The notes under the pieces: model-generated
Seen by the model: the letters and a program-made list of their open reading frames with translations, nothing else
Database searches by the model: none
What the model was told of the DNA's origin: nothing
Part shown: one piece after another, positions 1 through 7,296 of the stretch
Position numbering within the stretch: the first letter of the stretch is position 1
Layout: every line of letters begins with the position of its first letter
Made by a program: the position numbers and the translations under genes
NCBI GenBank assembly: GCA_030836965.1
Contig: JAUPLM010000425.1
Span: forward strand, 1 to 15,275
Length of the DNA stretch: 15,275 bases
Origin: Thermodesulfobacteriota bacterium
GTDB lineage: Bacteria; Desulfobacterota; Desulfobacteria; Desulfobacterales; RPRI01
Direction: 5' to 3'

Positions 1-591
1 TTCCGGAGCAACGGTGTAGCCAAGATCAATTGCCCTGCGGCAATGCTCAACAGCTTTGTCGAACTGGCCGTTTTCCATATAGGCTATTGCAAGGTTATTG
101 TGGGCAACCGCAAAATTTGGCTCAATTTCAATGGCCTTCAGGTTTGCTTCGATGCTTTCAACAACAAGATCTTTCATCAGGTAGGCATTTGCAAGAGTGG
201 TATATGCCTGCAAAAAGGTTGAATTATATGCAATAGCCTTTTTTAATGCGGCAATTGCTTCATCAAGGTTTCCTTTCTGAAGATGAATAAAACCGATGTT
301 GCCGTAACCCTCGGAAAAACCGGCCCTTGAATGAATGGCCTGCGTGTTGTAATATAAACAGCCGTCAAGATCTCCGCGCTGAAGGCAGAGACCTCCAAGT
401 TGAACATATGCTTCAGCAAGGCTGGGGCTGCAACTAATTGCTTCCTGAAGCTCTTTCTCGGCTTCATCAAATTGTTTTAGTCCGATCAGAGCTACGGCCA
501 GATTATAATGGGATGTGCCGCAATCCGGATTTGATGCAATCCCGGCCCGTTGCTGAGCTATGTATTCCTCTACATTTTTTGCCTTTTCCAT
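1..591 (-). CDS. TPR-repeat protein, C-terminus beyond the left edge
   Basis: Reading the minus strand from an ATG at 591 gives 197 open codons that run off the left edge, so the protein is partial. After about 23 residues it is almost wholly tetratricopeptide repeats: five consecutive ~34-residue units, roughly residues 24-57, 58-91, 92-125, 126-159 and 160-193. They show the usual pattern, for example YNLAVALIGLKQFDEAEKEL in the first unit and AHNNLAIAYMENGQFDKAVE in the fifth. No signal peptide or membrane segment is visible, so it is probably cytoplasmic. TPR arrays bind partner proteins; the partner cannot be told from this window. The start is supported by AAGGA eight bases upstream. 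The leader contains a long inverted repeat. The family assignment is secure; the specific role is unknown. Confidence 0.9.
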   Translation of the reverse strand, partial: MEKAKNVEEYIAQQRAGIASNPDCGTSHYNLAVALIGLKQFDEAEKELQEAISCSPSLAEAYVQLGGLCLQRGDLDGCLYYNTQAIHSRAGFSEGYGNIGFIHLQKGNLDEAIAALKKAIAYNSTFLQAYTTLANAYLMKDLVVESIEANLKAIEIEPNFAVAHNNLAIAYMENGQFDKAVEHCRRAIDLGYTVAPE

Positions 592-626
592 AATTATATC
601 CTTGAGCTTTTTTTATTAGTAAGTTA

Positions 627-693
627 GAAATTATTTCCCGGTTGTTTCTACCCATCACAAGGGATACTGAAAAGAGTGGAAGGAAATAATTTC
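627..693. repeat. Perfect 12-bp inverted repeat in the TPR gene leader
   Basis: GAAATTATTTCC at 627-638 is the exact reverse complement of GGAAATAATTTC at 682-693, with a 43-base spacer. If the TPR gene is transcribed from upstream of 754 on the minus strand, the repeat lies in its 5' leader and could form a long hairpin ending about 36 bases before the start codon. It could equally be a pair of protein-binding half sites. Confidence 0.6.
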
Positions 694-831
694 GGAAACT
701 TGCTTATTCCGTTTATTGGAGTTAGGAGTTATTATGCGGACGCGGGGTTGTCAAGTAAAAATACAAACGGCATGTGAAGAGAGAATTCTTATATCCGTTT
801 ATTATCTTCTTTCAAATTAAAAATTTTTTTA

Positions 832-860
832 TTGACATATCAACAGCTGTTTTCTACCGT
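832..860 (+). promoter_or_regulatory. Candidate sigma-70-type promoter for the dapA-like gene
   Basis: A consensus TTGACA (832-837) is followed after 17 bases by TACCGT (855-860), which matches the -10 consensus at three of six positions. An AT-rich tract lies just upstream. The gene starts about 60 bases downstream. The -35 box is strong and the -10 box weak. Confidence 0.4.
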
Positions 861-922
861 TTTTATTAAATTTTTTGGTTCAGTTTATTGCATGACAATT
901 AACAGATAAAAAAGGGGGTTTT

Positions 923-1957
923 ATGATTACCGGAAGCTTTACCGCCCTTGTTACACCGTTTAATAATGATTCTGTAGATTATAGCGGACTTTCTTCTCTG
1001 GTTGATTTCCAGATTGCGAATGGAATAAACGGGATACTGGCAGTTGGGACTACAGGTGAGAGCCCAACCCTTACATGGGATGAACACAATAAGGTCATAG
1101 AAAACGTATCAAGAAAGTCCAAAGGCAGATGCTTGTGTATCGCCGGAACGGGGAGCAACAATACAAAAGAAGCTCTTGCTGCAACAAATCATGCAGCAAA
1201 TATAGGAGTTGATGCTGTATTGCTTGTAGACCCATATTACAATGGGCCAAGCTCTCTTGAAATACGAAAAGAGTATATAGGTCCCGTGGCTTCGGCTTTT
1301 CCTGATGTACAGATTATACCATATGTGATTCCGGGAAGAACCGGAACTCAGTTATTGCCGGAAGATCTGGCTTTTCTGTACAAGGAGTTCGGAAATGTAG
1401 ATACAGTGAAAGAAGCGACCGGCAACATAGATAATATGAAGCATACACGAAAGTGTTGCGGGCCCCGTTATACAATTCTTTCGGGCGATGATGGCTTAAC
1501 CTATGAAATGATGACAAATCCAGATATTAAAGCCGGGGGAGTTATATCTGTTATTTCAAACATTTCACCTAAAGCTGTAACTGAAATGATAAAAGCTCTT
1601 GAGCGGGGTGATATTGCTGAGGCAAAAAAATACAAAACGGCGCTTGATCCTTTATTTGAGCTTGTTACGGTTAAAACCAAAGAAAAGACTCCTTACGGAG
1701 AAGTCATATTCCGGGCAAGAAACCCGCTTGCTGTAAAAGCAATCATGTCGATTCTTGGAATGCCTTCAGGAGGGTGCAGGAAACCACTTGGAAAATTGAC
1801 GAAAAACGGACTCGAAAAGATTGTAGAATCATTACGGAATGTGCAAAGTAATAATCCTGAGGTATTCAAGCCGGTCGAAGACTTTTTTGGTGTGAATATT
1901 AATAACCGGTTGAAAAACTCTTCAATCATGGATTCGCTTTGTTACCAAAGCTATTAG
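923..1957 (+). CDS. dapA: DapA-family aldolase/lyase (dihydrodipicolinate synthase-like) with C-terminal extension
   Basis: The N-terminal ~295 residues follow DapA (4-hydroxy-tetrahydrodipicolinate synthase), which condenses pyruvate with aspartate semialdehyde in lysine synthesis. Visible key residues are GTTGES at 42-47 (substrate-binding Thr-Thr), YYN at 105-107, Tyr134 and Arg139 in YVIPGRTG, and the Schiff-base Lys163 in KEATGN. These match the full DapA catalytic set, including the arginine that contacts the aspartate semialdehyde carboxylate, so true DapA is more likely than an N-acetylneuraminate lyase-type relative. At 344 residues it is about 50 longer than the usual ~292; the extra part is C-terminal and rich in polar residues. 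AGGGGG lies seven bases before the ATG. The gene is monocistronic, with a hairpin terminator after it; no other lysine genes are present. Confidence 0.85.
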   Translation: MITGSFTALVTPFNNDSVDYSGLSSLVDFQIANGINGILAVGTTGESPTLTWDEHNKVIENVSRKSKGRCLCIAGTGSNNTKEALAATNHAANIGVDAVLLVDPYYNGPSSLEIRKEYIGPVASAFPDVQIIPYVIPGRTGTQLLPEDLAFLYKEFGNVDTVKEATGNIDNMKHTRKCCGPRYTILSGDDGLTYEMMTNPDIKAGGVISVISNISPKAVTEMIKALERGDIAEAKKYKTALDPLFELVTVKTKEKTPYGEVIFRARNPLAVKAIMSILGMPSGGCRKPLGKLTKNGLEKIVESLRNVQSNNPEVFKPVEDFFGVNINNRLKNSSIMDSLCYQSY

Positions 1958-2006
1958 ATGCTATTAGGAAAGTTATGATATATTTTTGGACAACTGCGTA
2001 GTCATG

Positions 2007-2037
2007 ACGGCGGTCGTTTTTTATTGGCGACCGCCGT
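2007..2037. terminator. Bidirectional hairpin terminator between convergent genes
   Basis: ACGGCGGTCG (2007-2016) pairs perfectly with CGACCGCCGT (2028-2037) around an 11-base loop. It lies between the stop codons of the dapA-like gene (1957) and the convergent YkgJ-type gene (2042). T-rich sequence follows at 2041-2055, although it begins inside the neighbouring gene's 3' end. It could serve both genes. Confidence 0.75.
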
Positions 2038-2041
2038 AAGT

Positions 2042-2842
2042 TTATTCCTTTTTTTTCCGTTGGGCGACCGCTTCTTCATTGATTTTTAAAGAAGCGTCTT
2101 TAAACAGTACCGAATTAAGCCATCTGAAACCTAATTCAATCAGCGCAACATCATCACTTTTAATTTTTTCAAGAGTTAATTCATCTATATTGTAGAGAGT
2201 CAGAAATGAGCTTTCGAAAATAAAGCGTCTGAATTTTTCAGAATCATAACTTGCTGTAAAAAACATTTTTTTGCTCTTTTCCGTAAGCTTGATGTTTTGC
2301 GGGAATGACCGTTTTTTAACAATGAGATCTGTCCATCCGGCGTTAATTTCGTCATGTATATCAACACCCTGGTCGGCACGCCATTCCCTGATTGTCCAGA
2401 TTTTATCCTCCTCGAAGCCTAGGCAATGGGGTTCATTCACGAAAAAATAAAAATCCTTTGCATCCGATCCTTCTTTGTATGTAAGGGCCGCTACTCCGAC
2501 AGGATAATATCTGCACGCAGTAGGTCTGTCTGAGTAAACAAGACATCCATCATCCCTTACAAAAGGACAGGATTTTAATTCATCATCCAGAAGTTTCAAT
2601 GTTACGACAGGTAAATCAGTTTTTTCAAGAAGCTGTGGTTCCGTATAAATGGTTAAAAAATCTTCTGAAGAAAGAGAAAGACAGTTTTTAAGCCTTATTA
2701 TGTCATAAGGTGTTAAGATAATATTTATATTTCTGCAGCATTTGGTAAAACACTTGACACCTTTATGGCATTTGAACTTAAACTCGCTGTCGAGGCTGTA
2801 TTTTACGGGGTCGATATGCGCCATTTTATCATTTGCATTCAT
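2042..2842 (-). CDS. YkgJ-type cysteine-cluster protein (putative Zn/Fe-binding)
   Basis: This 266-residue protein shows the cysteine pattern of the YkgJ/UPF0153 family: Cys25, Cys31, Cys35-Cys36, then CPF at 92, Cys100, the signature DRPTACRYYP with Cys110, and Cys140. The family is thought to bind a metal or Fe-S cluster; no reaction is established. The C-terminal ~110 residues lack motifs I recognise. No signal peptide or membrane helix is visible. The chosen start is the ATG at 2842, which directly follows an in-frame TAG that ends a seven-codon ORF with its own good Shine-Dalgarno (see the separate entry). The gene's own AAGGA is 13 bases away, so reinitiation is plausible. An internal ATG at codon 7 is a weaker alternative. 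It stands alone between a terminator and a divergent promoter region. Confidence 0.85.
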   Translation of the reverse strand: MNANDKMAHIDPVKYSLDSEFKFKCHKGVKCFTKCCRNINIILTPYDIIRLKNCLSLSSEDFLTIYTEPQLLEKTDLPVVTLKLLDDELKSCPFVRDDGCLVYSDRPTACRYYPVGVAALTYKEGSDAKDFYFFVNEPHCLGFEEDKIWTIREWRADQGVDIHDEINAGWTDLIVKKRSFPQNIKLTEKSKKMFFTASYDSEKFRRFIFESSFLTLYNIDELTLEKIKSDDVALIELGFRWLNSVLFKDASLKINEEAVAQRKKKE

Positions 2843-2866
2843 CTATGTTTCAGTTTCCTTTTTCAT
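2843..2866 (-). CDS. Seven-codon leader ORF abutting the YkgJ-type gene
   Basis: An ATG at 2866, four bases after GAAGGA (2876-2871), opens a reading frame for MKKETET that ends in TAG at 2845-2843. The next codon, in the same frame, is the ATG of the YkgJ-type gene. This is either a translated leader that hands ribosomes to the main gene or an ancestral N-terminus cut by an amber codon. Its translation is unproven. Confidence 0.4.
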   Translation of the reverse strand: MKKETET

Positions 2867-2945
2867 TTTTTCCTTCGCAAAAAGCGGACACGAATTTTTT
2901 CAGATTAACCCCTGTTTTTTATGGATCATCAAAAGGGTTTCCTTA

Positions 2946-2972
2946 ACTATCTTTATACAACCGGCCTGTCAA
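2946..2972 (-). promoter_or_regulatory. Candidate promoter for the YkgJ-type gene
   Basis: On the minus strand a consensus TTGACA (2972-2967) is followed after 15 bases by GATAGT (2951-2946), which matches four of six -10 positions. The spacing is short, so this is tentative. The leader ORF and the gene start about 80-100 bases downstream. Confidence 0.3.
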
Positions 2973-3048
2973 GGAGTTTGGCGCTGTTTGCTTTTAACAA
3001 ACCCGGCAAAATTAATCTTGATTTAGAATCATAATCATGCTGTATCGG

Positions 3049-3054
3049 TATAAT
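3049..3054 (+). promoter_or_regulatory. ilvE: Candidate -10 box upstream of ilvE
   Basis: A perfect TATAAT lies about 100 bases before the ilvE start in AT-rich DNA. The -35 position (about 3026-3031, GAATCA) is poor, so activity would need an activator or upstream elements. Confidence 0.35.
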
Positions 3055-3154
3055 GAAGATATTGATAAATTATATGTAGTTGAAAAAGAATCATAAAAAT
3101 TATATCGTAAGTGAATAGTTTATAGATATACATAACAGCTCCATGGAGGTTAAA

Positions 3155-4222
3155 ATGCGGATTACAATTAAAAAGGCTGACAGATTAAAGCCGCTTCCGG
3201 ACGGATCTTCCCTCGGCTTTGGAACAATATTTACCGATCACATGTTTAACATGGATTATAATCCTGAAAAAGGGTGGCATAATCCCAGAATAGAGCCATA
3301 CGCGCCTATTATAATGGATCCGGCGACCATGGTTCTTCATTATGGACAGGCTGTATTTGAAGGATTGAAAGCATATCGGACAAAAAATGGTTCTATACAA
3401 CTATTTCGGCCGGGAGAAAATTTTAAGCGACTGAATCGCTCCTGCCGGCTCCTTTGCATACCCGAGCTTGATGAATATTTTCTTCTCGATGCCCTTAAAC
3501 AACTTATAGCTGTTGAAAAAAACTGGGTGCCGGCTGCTCCCGAAGCTTCTTTGTATATAAGACCTACTGTGATTGCCATGGACCCTTTCCTTGGAGTGCG
3601 TGCATCCAATACATACCGTTTTTATATCATTCTTTCTCCTGTTGGGGCTTATTATGCAGCGGGGTTTAATCCTGTTAAAATACTGGTGACTAAAGAGCAT
3701 GTCCGCGCCGTACGCGGTGGAGTGGGCGAAGCCAAAACACCTGGAAATTATGCTGCAAGTCTTTATGCGGGCGCAAGGGCTCATGCTTTAGGCTATACGC
3801 AGGTTCTATGGCTGGATGGAGTCGAACAAAAATACATTGAAGAAGTAGGTGCGATGAATATCTTCTTCGTAATTGGCGATGAAATTATCACGCCAGCCTT
3901 AAACGGAAGCATTCTTCACGGGATTACAAGAGATTCAGTGATAGCTCTTGCGAGAGAGTGGAAATATAAAATTACAGAGCGGAAAATAAGTATCGATGAG
4001 GTTATGAATGCTCATGCATCAGGAAATCTTAAGGAAGTTTTTGGCGCAGGGACAGCAGCAGTAATTTCACCGGTCGGAGAACTCCGGTATGGAGACAAGG
4101 TTATTGCTGTTACAGATGGAAAAGTGGGGCCGATGGCGGGCAAATTATTTAAAGCTTTAACAGACATTCAATATGGGCGAGAAAAAGATACTTTGGGATG
4201 GGTCGAGGAGGTTAATATATAG
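3155..4222 (+). CDS. ilvE: Branched-chain amino acid aminotransferase
   Basis: A 355-residue PLP fold-type IV aminotransferase that interconverts leucine, isoleucine or valine and their 2-oxo acids with glutamate/2-oxoglutarate, in the cytoplasm. Visible motifs include the early FGTIFTDHMF segment, LHYGQAVFEGLKAYR, and the PLP lysine (Lys194) in GGVGEAKTPGNYAAS. EVGAMN follows at about 231-236, with Glu230 just before it, and GTAA binds near the phosphate late in the protein. These are typical of the longer bacterial/eukaryotic BCAT type rather than the E. coli IlvE type. An ATG 12 bases upstream (3143) is in frame, but GGAGG at 3145-3149 sits five bases before the ATG at 3155 and would fall inside that longer frame, so 3155 is the better start. 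The UDP-glucose pyrophosphorylase gene follows after 32 bases, probably in one transcript. Confidence 0.93.
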   Translation: MRITIKKADRLKPLPDGSSLGFGTIFTDHMFNMDYNPEKGWHNPRIEPYAPIIMDPATMVLHYGQAVFEGLKAYRTKNGSIQLFRPGENFKRLNRSCRLLCIPELDEYFLLDALKQLIAVEKNWVPAAPEASLYIRPTVIAMDPFLGVRASNTYRFYIILSPVGAYYAAGFNPVKILVTKEHVRAVRGGVGEAKTPGNYAASLYAGARAHALGYTQVLWLDGVEQKYIEEVGAMNIFFVIGDEIITPALNGSILHGITRDSVIALAREWKYKITERKISIDEVMNAHASGNLKEVFGAGTAAVISPVGELRYGDKVIAVTDGKVGPMAGKLFKALTDIQYGREKDTLGWVEEVNI

Positions 4223-4254
4223 GTTACATTTGATTATAATTCGGGAGAAAAACA

Positions 4255-5643
4255 TTGAAAAACCCTGATGCCGTAAAGCATGTTCCGGCGATTATTGCCA
4301 AAATGGAACGTGAAAATCTACCTTCAGTAGTTATTGATAATTTCTTATATTATTATAATAAAGTTATCAGCGGTGAAACGGGAATTATTTATGATAATGA
4401 TATAGAATGCGTAAGAGTAAATGAAATTGATGATATAAAAGACCTGTCTGAGTATTATGATGCAGGGAAAAAAGTAATAAAGAATTCCATCAGAATAGTT
4501 TTAAACGGCGGCCTCGGCACAAGCATGGGGTTAAGAAAAGCCAAATCTCTAATTGAAGCCAGAAACGGGAAAACGTTCCTTGATATAATTGTGAGACAGA
4601 CTGAAAGAAGTAATGTCAAGCTTGCTTTAATGAACAGCTTTAAGACGCATAACGACACAATTGAAGCTCTTCGGGAAATGAAATTACCGGGGTTTCCTGT
4701 ATTATTTCTTCAGCATAAATATCCCAAGATTCTGCGGGAAGGATTTGGTCCCGCGGTCTGGCCGGAAAACAATGAATTGGAATGGAATCCGCCCGGGCAT
4801 GGAGAAATATATACAGCGCTGCATACATCGGGAATGCTTGATAAGCTCCTGGCTGAAGGGATAACCTATGCTTTCATATCAAATGCGGATAATTTGGGCG
4901 CCACTCTGGATGAGTCTCTTCTGGGTTATTTTGCAGAAATAGGATTTCCCTTTTTAATGGAGGTTGCCGAAAGAACTCCGTCTGATTTAAAAGGCGGGCA
5001 TATAGCGAGGCACAAGAACGGACGTCTTATTTTACGCGAGGCGGCCCAATGCCCAGTTAATGAACTTGATGCTTTCAGGGATACAAGCTGCTACAGATTT
5101 TTCAATACTAACAATATCTGGATTAACCTTGCCTATTTAAAGGAGCTTGTTAAAAAACGCGGATCGGTTCACCTGCCTTTGATTCTGAATCCGAAGACAA
5201 TGGATCCAAGGGACGAAGGAAGTCCAAGAGTTTATCATATAGAAACAGCAATGGGAGCAGCTATTGCTCTTTTTGACGGGGCTACTGCGGTAAAAGTCCC
5301 TAGAACCAGATTTTTTCCGGTGAAAAAATGCAGCGACCTGCTTGCAGTCCGTTCGGATTGCTATATGATTAAAAACGAAAAGCTGGTTCTTAATCCGGAA
5401 AGAAAATATCAGGCAATACGCATAAATCTCGATAACAGGTTTTACGGCAGGATCGATCAATTTAATGAAAGATTCAAAGATGGCATTCCTTCTCTGGTAA
5501 ACTGTGAAGCTCTGACAATATACGGGGATGTTTTTTTTGAAAAGAATATCAGAATTGAAGGAAATATTGTTATTGCAAACAGAGGAAACTCCCGGGCAAT
5601 AATAAAGAAAAATACGGTTATAGACAGCGACATAACATTTTAG
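4255..5643 (+). CDS. UTP-glucose-1-phosphate uridylyltransferase, eukaryotic (UDPGP) type
   Basis: A 462-residue enzyme predicted to make UDP-glucose from UTP and glucose-1-phosphate. It belongs to the UDPGP family found mainly in eukaryotes, not the ~300-residue bacterial GalU family. Motifs in order are the nucleotide-binding loop LNGGLGTSMG (83-92), NPPGHGEIY (178-186), ISNADNLGA (208-216, metal/uridine region), and the late lysine motif FFPVKKCSDLL (354-363). From about residue 395 the repeats of isoleucine/valine and glycine resemble the C-terminal left-handed beta-helix of this family. It starts with TTG, seven bases after GGGAG; the first ATG is at codon 17 and would trim the N-terminus. 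It follows ilvE closely and runs head-on towards the diadenylate cyclase gene with a 16-base gap. UDP-sugar or glycogen/polysaccharide metabolism is the likely use; related AGX-type pyrophosphorylases cannot be fully excluded. Confidence 0.88.
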   Translation: MKNPDAVKHVPAIIAKMERENLPSVVIDNFLYYYNKVISGETGIIYDNDIECVRVNEIDDIKDLSEYYDAGKKVIKNSIRIVLNGGLGTSMGLRKAKSLIEARNGKTFLDIIVRQTERSNVKLALMNSFKTHNDTIEALREMKLPGFPVLFLQHKYPKILREGFGPAVWPENNELEWNPPGHGEIYTALHTSGMLDKLLAEGITYAFISNADNLGATLDESLLGYFAEIGFPFLMEVAERTPSDLKGGHIARHKNGRLILREAAQCPVNELDAFRDTSCYRFFNTNNIWINLAYLKELVKKRGSVHLPLILNPKTMDPRDEGSPRVYHIETAMGAAIALFDGATAVKVPRTRFFPVKKCSDLLAVRSDCYMIKNEKLVLNPERKYQAIRINLDNRFYGRIDQFNERFKDGIPSLVNCEALTIYGDVFFEKNIRIEGNIVIANRGNSRAIIKKNTVIDSDITF

Positions 5644-5659
5644 ATATATATAACAGGGT

Positions 5660-7087
5660 TTATCTTTTTTTCACGATGTATTCCACTGTAACAGTATCGC
5701 TTGAACCGGGAGCAGTTTTTATTGAAGGACTCAGCGCAAGTTTGACGGTTATTGCATCGGAAGAGTAGATATTGTCGAGATAAACTTTTTCCGTATATAC
5801 GGTCGAAATCCTGTCTAAAATACGGCTTCCCCCGATCAGCACAACTCTGGATGGATTGATTTTCACTTTTTCCATTAATAAATGTTTGGGCAATTTGCCT
5901 GTCCACTCAACCTGAATTGGCACTTCCTTAACAACTGGAATTCCAAGAGTAACATCGACAATTGGAGGGGTAACCTTTTTCAGAAATATTCCGGGAGGAA
6001 GAGATACATTTTCATCTGTTATTACAAAACTGTTTTTTCCGACGGACGCCTTGCCAAGATCTATTTTGACTTTGACCTGTTCAGGACGCATTGATTTTAT
6101 CAGAGATCCTGAACCGCTCAGATTAAGGGTGACCGAATTAACTGAAGTGTCGATTATTTCCACCTCGGAATTTCTATTCATGTATTCAACGGATGTTTCC
6201 ACGTTGACCAGGGTTTCCAGTCCCCGTGAAAAACTGAACCAGACCCCGACAATAAACATGAAGGAAACGAGAGCGGCAGCGGATATTCTGAAAGTTTCTT
6301 TACGCTGATCATGTCTTAACATGGATCTGTCACCGAGATGTTCCTGCAATTGGCGTTCGAGCTCTTTTCTGTTATTTACCGGGTATATTATGGAATTCCT
6401 TGCCACAGAGACGGTTCCTCTTTCTTCGGAAACCACAACAACCATTGCGTCGGTAGACTCAGCCAGCCCAAGAGCCGCCCGGTGTCGTGTTCCATAGTAG
6501 GAAGGAAGATCATTCTTATGGGAAAGAGGAAGAATACATGCTACTTCAGTTATTTTATCTTTGTGTATTATTGCGGCCCCATCGTGTACCGGGTTGTCGT
6601 GCCAGAAAATACTCATTATCATTTCTTTGGACACAACGCCGCGCCAGGATATACCGCTTTGAACAACTTCTTCAATATCTTCATTTGCCGGAAATACGAT
6701 AAGCGCCCCCGTATGTTTCTTGGCAAGCTCGAAAACGCTTTCGGCAATTATTTCGACGGGAGAGGTAATGACTTTTTGAGAAAATCCCCATAGAATTGTT
6801 TTGAAGTTTTTGGCCTGCAAAACACTGCGTATTTCATTTCTAAAGACAACAACAATTATTAATGCTGCAACAGCCGTAATACCCTGAATAGCCCAGCTCG
6901 TTATAATAAGGCCCAAAGAAAAAGCCAGTCTTTGAAAAAACCAGAGAAACGCAATTCCAATAAGCACACGGAAAGCATTTGTTCCGCGGAAAAGTATATA
7001 AAATCTAAACAAAATATAGCTGTTGAGTGAAATATCAACTATATCCTGCCATCTGATGCTTGAGAAAAAAGAGAGAAAATTATTCAT
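5660..7087 (-). CDS. cdaA: Membrane diadenylate cyclase (CdaA-type) fused to YbbR/CdaR-like region
   Basis: A 475-residue protein combining two usually separate functions. Residues ~20-82 form hydrophobic helices, as in CdaA. Residues ~105-240 are a DAC domain that condenses two ATP into cyclic di-AMP; the catalytic DGA motif is at 169-171 and RHR at 201-203 (in GTRHRAALGLAE). After a basic linker, a further membrane helix (~268-286) leads to an extracytoplasmic stretch (~290-475) with beta-rich repeats of the YbbR type, for example VTLNLSGSGSLI and the VKINPSRVVLIGG region. In Firmicutes CdaA and its regulator CdaR (a YbbR protein) come from adjacent genes; here they are one polypeptide. The ATG has no strong Shine-Dalgarno. 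Its 3' end faces the UDP-glucose pyrophosphorylase gene. The DAC assignment is firm; the number of YbbR repeats (about two) is estimated. Confidence 0.92.
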   Translation of the reverse strand: MNNFLSFFSSIRWQDIVDISLNSYILFRFYILFRGTNAFRVLIGIAFLWFFQRLAFSLGLIITSWAIQGITAVAALIIVVVFRNEIRSVLQAKNFKTILWGFSQKVITSPVEIIAESVFELAKKHTGALIVFPANEDIEEVVQSGISWRGVVSKEMIMSIFWHDNPVHDGAAIIHKDKITEVACILPLSHKNDLPSYYGTRHRAALGLAESTDAMVVVVSEERGTVSVARNSIIYPVNNRKELERQLQEHLGDRSMLRHDQRKETFRISAAALVSFMFIVGVWFSFSRGLETLVNVETSVEYMNRNSEVEIIDTSVNSVTLNLSGSGSLIKSMRPEQVKVKIDLGKASVGKNSFVITDENVSLPPGIFLKKVTPPIVDVTLGIPVVKEVPIQVEWTGKLPKHLLMEKVKINPSRVVLIGGSRILDRISTVYTEKVYLDNIYSSDAITVKLALSPSIKTAPGSSDTVTVEYIVKKR

Positions 7088-7132
7088 CTTTTAAACCGAA
7101 TAAAATTTATATACTTGAAAATTCATCTTGTT

Positions 7133-7160
7133 AAAATATATGGTATTGCGAATTTTTCAA
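7133..7160 (-). promoter_or_regulatory. cdaA: Candidate promoter for the diadenylate cyclase gene
   Basis: On the minus strand TTGAAA (7160-7155) is followed after 16 bases by TATTTT (7138-7133). These are near-consensus boxes in very AT-rich DNA about 50 bases before the start codon. AT-richness raises the chance of coincidence. Confidence 0.4.
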
Positions 7161-7249
7161 GAAAAAAATTAATAATTTATAGGTCTTTTTAAATTATTTA
7201 CCACATAGCTGTAACCATTGCGGGCTTCCCGATAACGAAAACAAATGGC

Positions 7250-7296
7250 TTGACAAATAAATTAATAAACATTAAATATTATTATGTTTTAATGTT
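7250..7296 (+). promoter_or_regulatory. Candidate promoter with overlapping palindromic operator
   Basis: A consensus TTGACA (7250-7255) is followed after 17 bases by TAAATA (7273-7278), a partial -10 box. An inverted repeat AACATTAAA (7268-7276) and TTTAATGTT (7288-7296), with 11 bases between the arms, covers the -10 region, which is where a repressor would act. The target would be the CBM48 gene about 180 bases downstream, leaving a long leader. Confidence 0.4.

Larger units (their letters stand above)
592..922. other. Divergent intergenic region between the TPR gene and the dapA-like gene
   Basis: This 331-base AT-rich region has no supported gene. It contains a perfect 12-bp inverted repeat (627-638 and 682-693), a smaller hairpin (693-697 with 707-711), and consensus -35 hexamers facing both ways: TTGACA on the minus strand at 754-749 and on the plus strand at 832-837. 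The minus-strand hexamer has no good -10 partner that I can see, so only the rightward promoter is listed separately. Confidence 0.7.
2867..3142. other. Divergent intergenic region before ilvE
   Basis: No gene is supported here; the long rightward open frame that enters it lies on the opposite strand of the YkgJ-type gene and has no ribosome binding site. It contains candidate promoters in both directions and a small hairpin, GTTTG at 2986-2990 with CAAAC at 2998-3002. The sequence near ilvE (3030-3140) is very AT-rich, with the nonamer AAATTATAT occurring twice. Confidence 0.6.

Noticed and set aside
2742..3026. Rightward 94-codon open frame across the start of the YkgJ-type gene
   Set aside because: Half of it is antisense to a well-supported gene, it lacks a ribosome site, and the composition is low-complexity hydrophobic.
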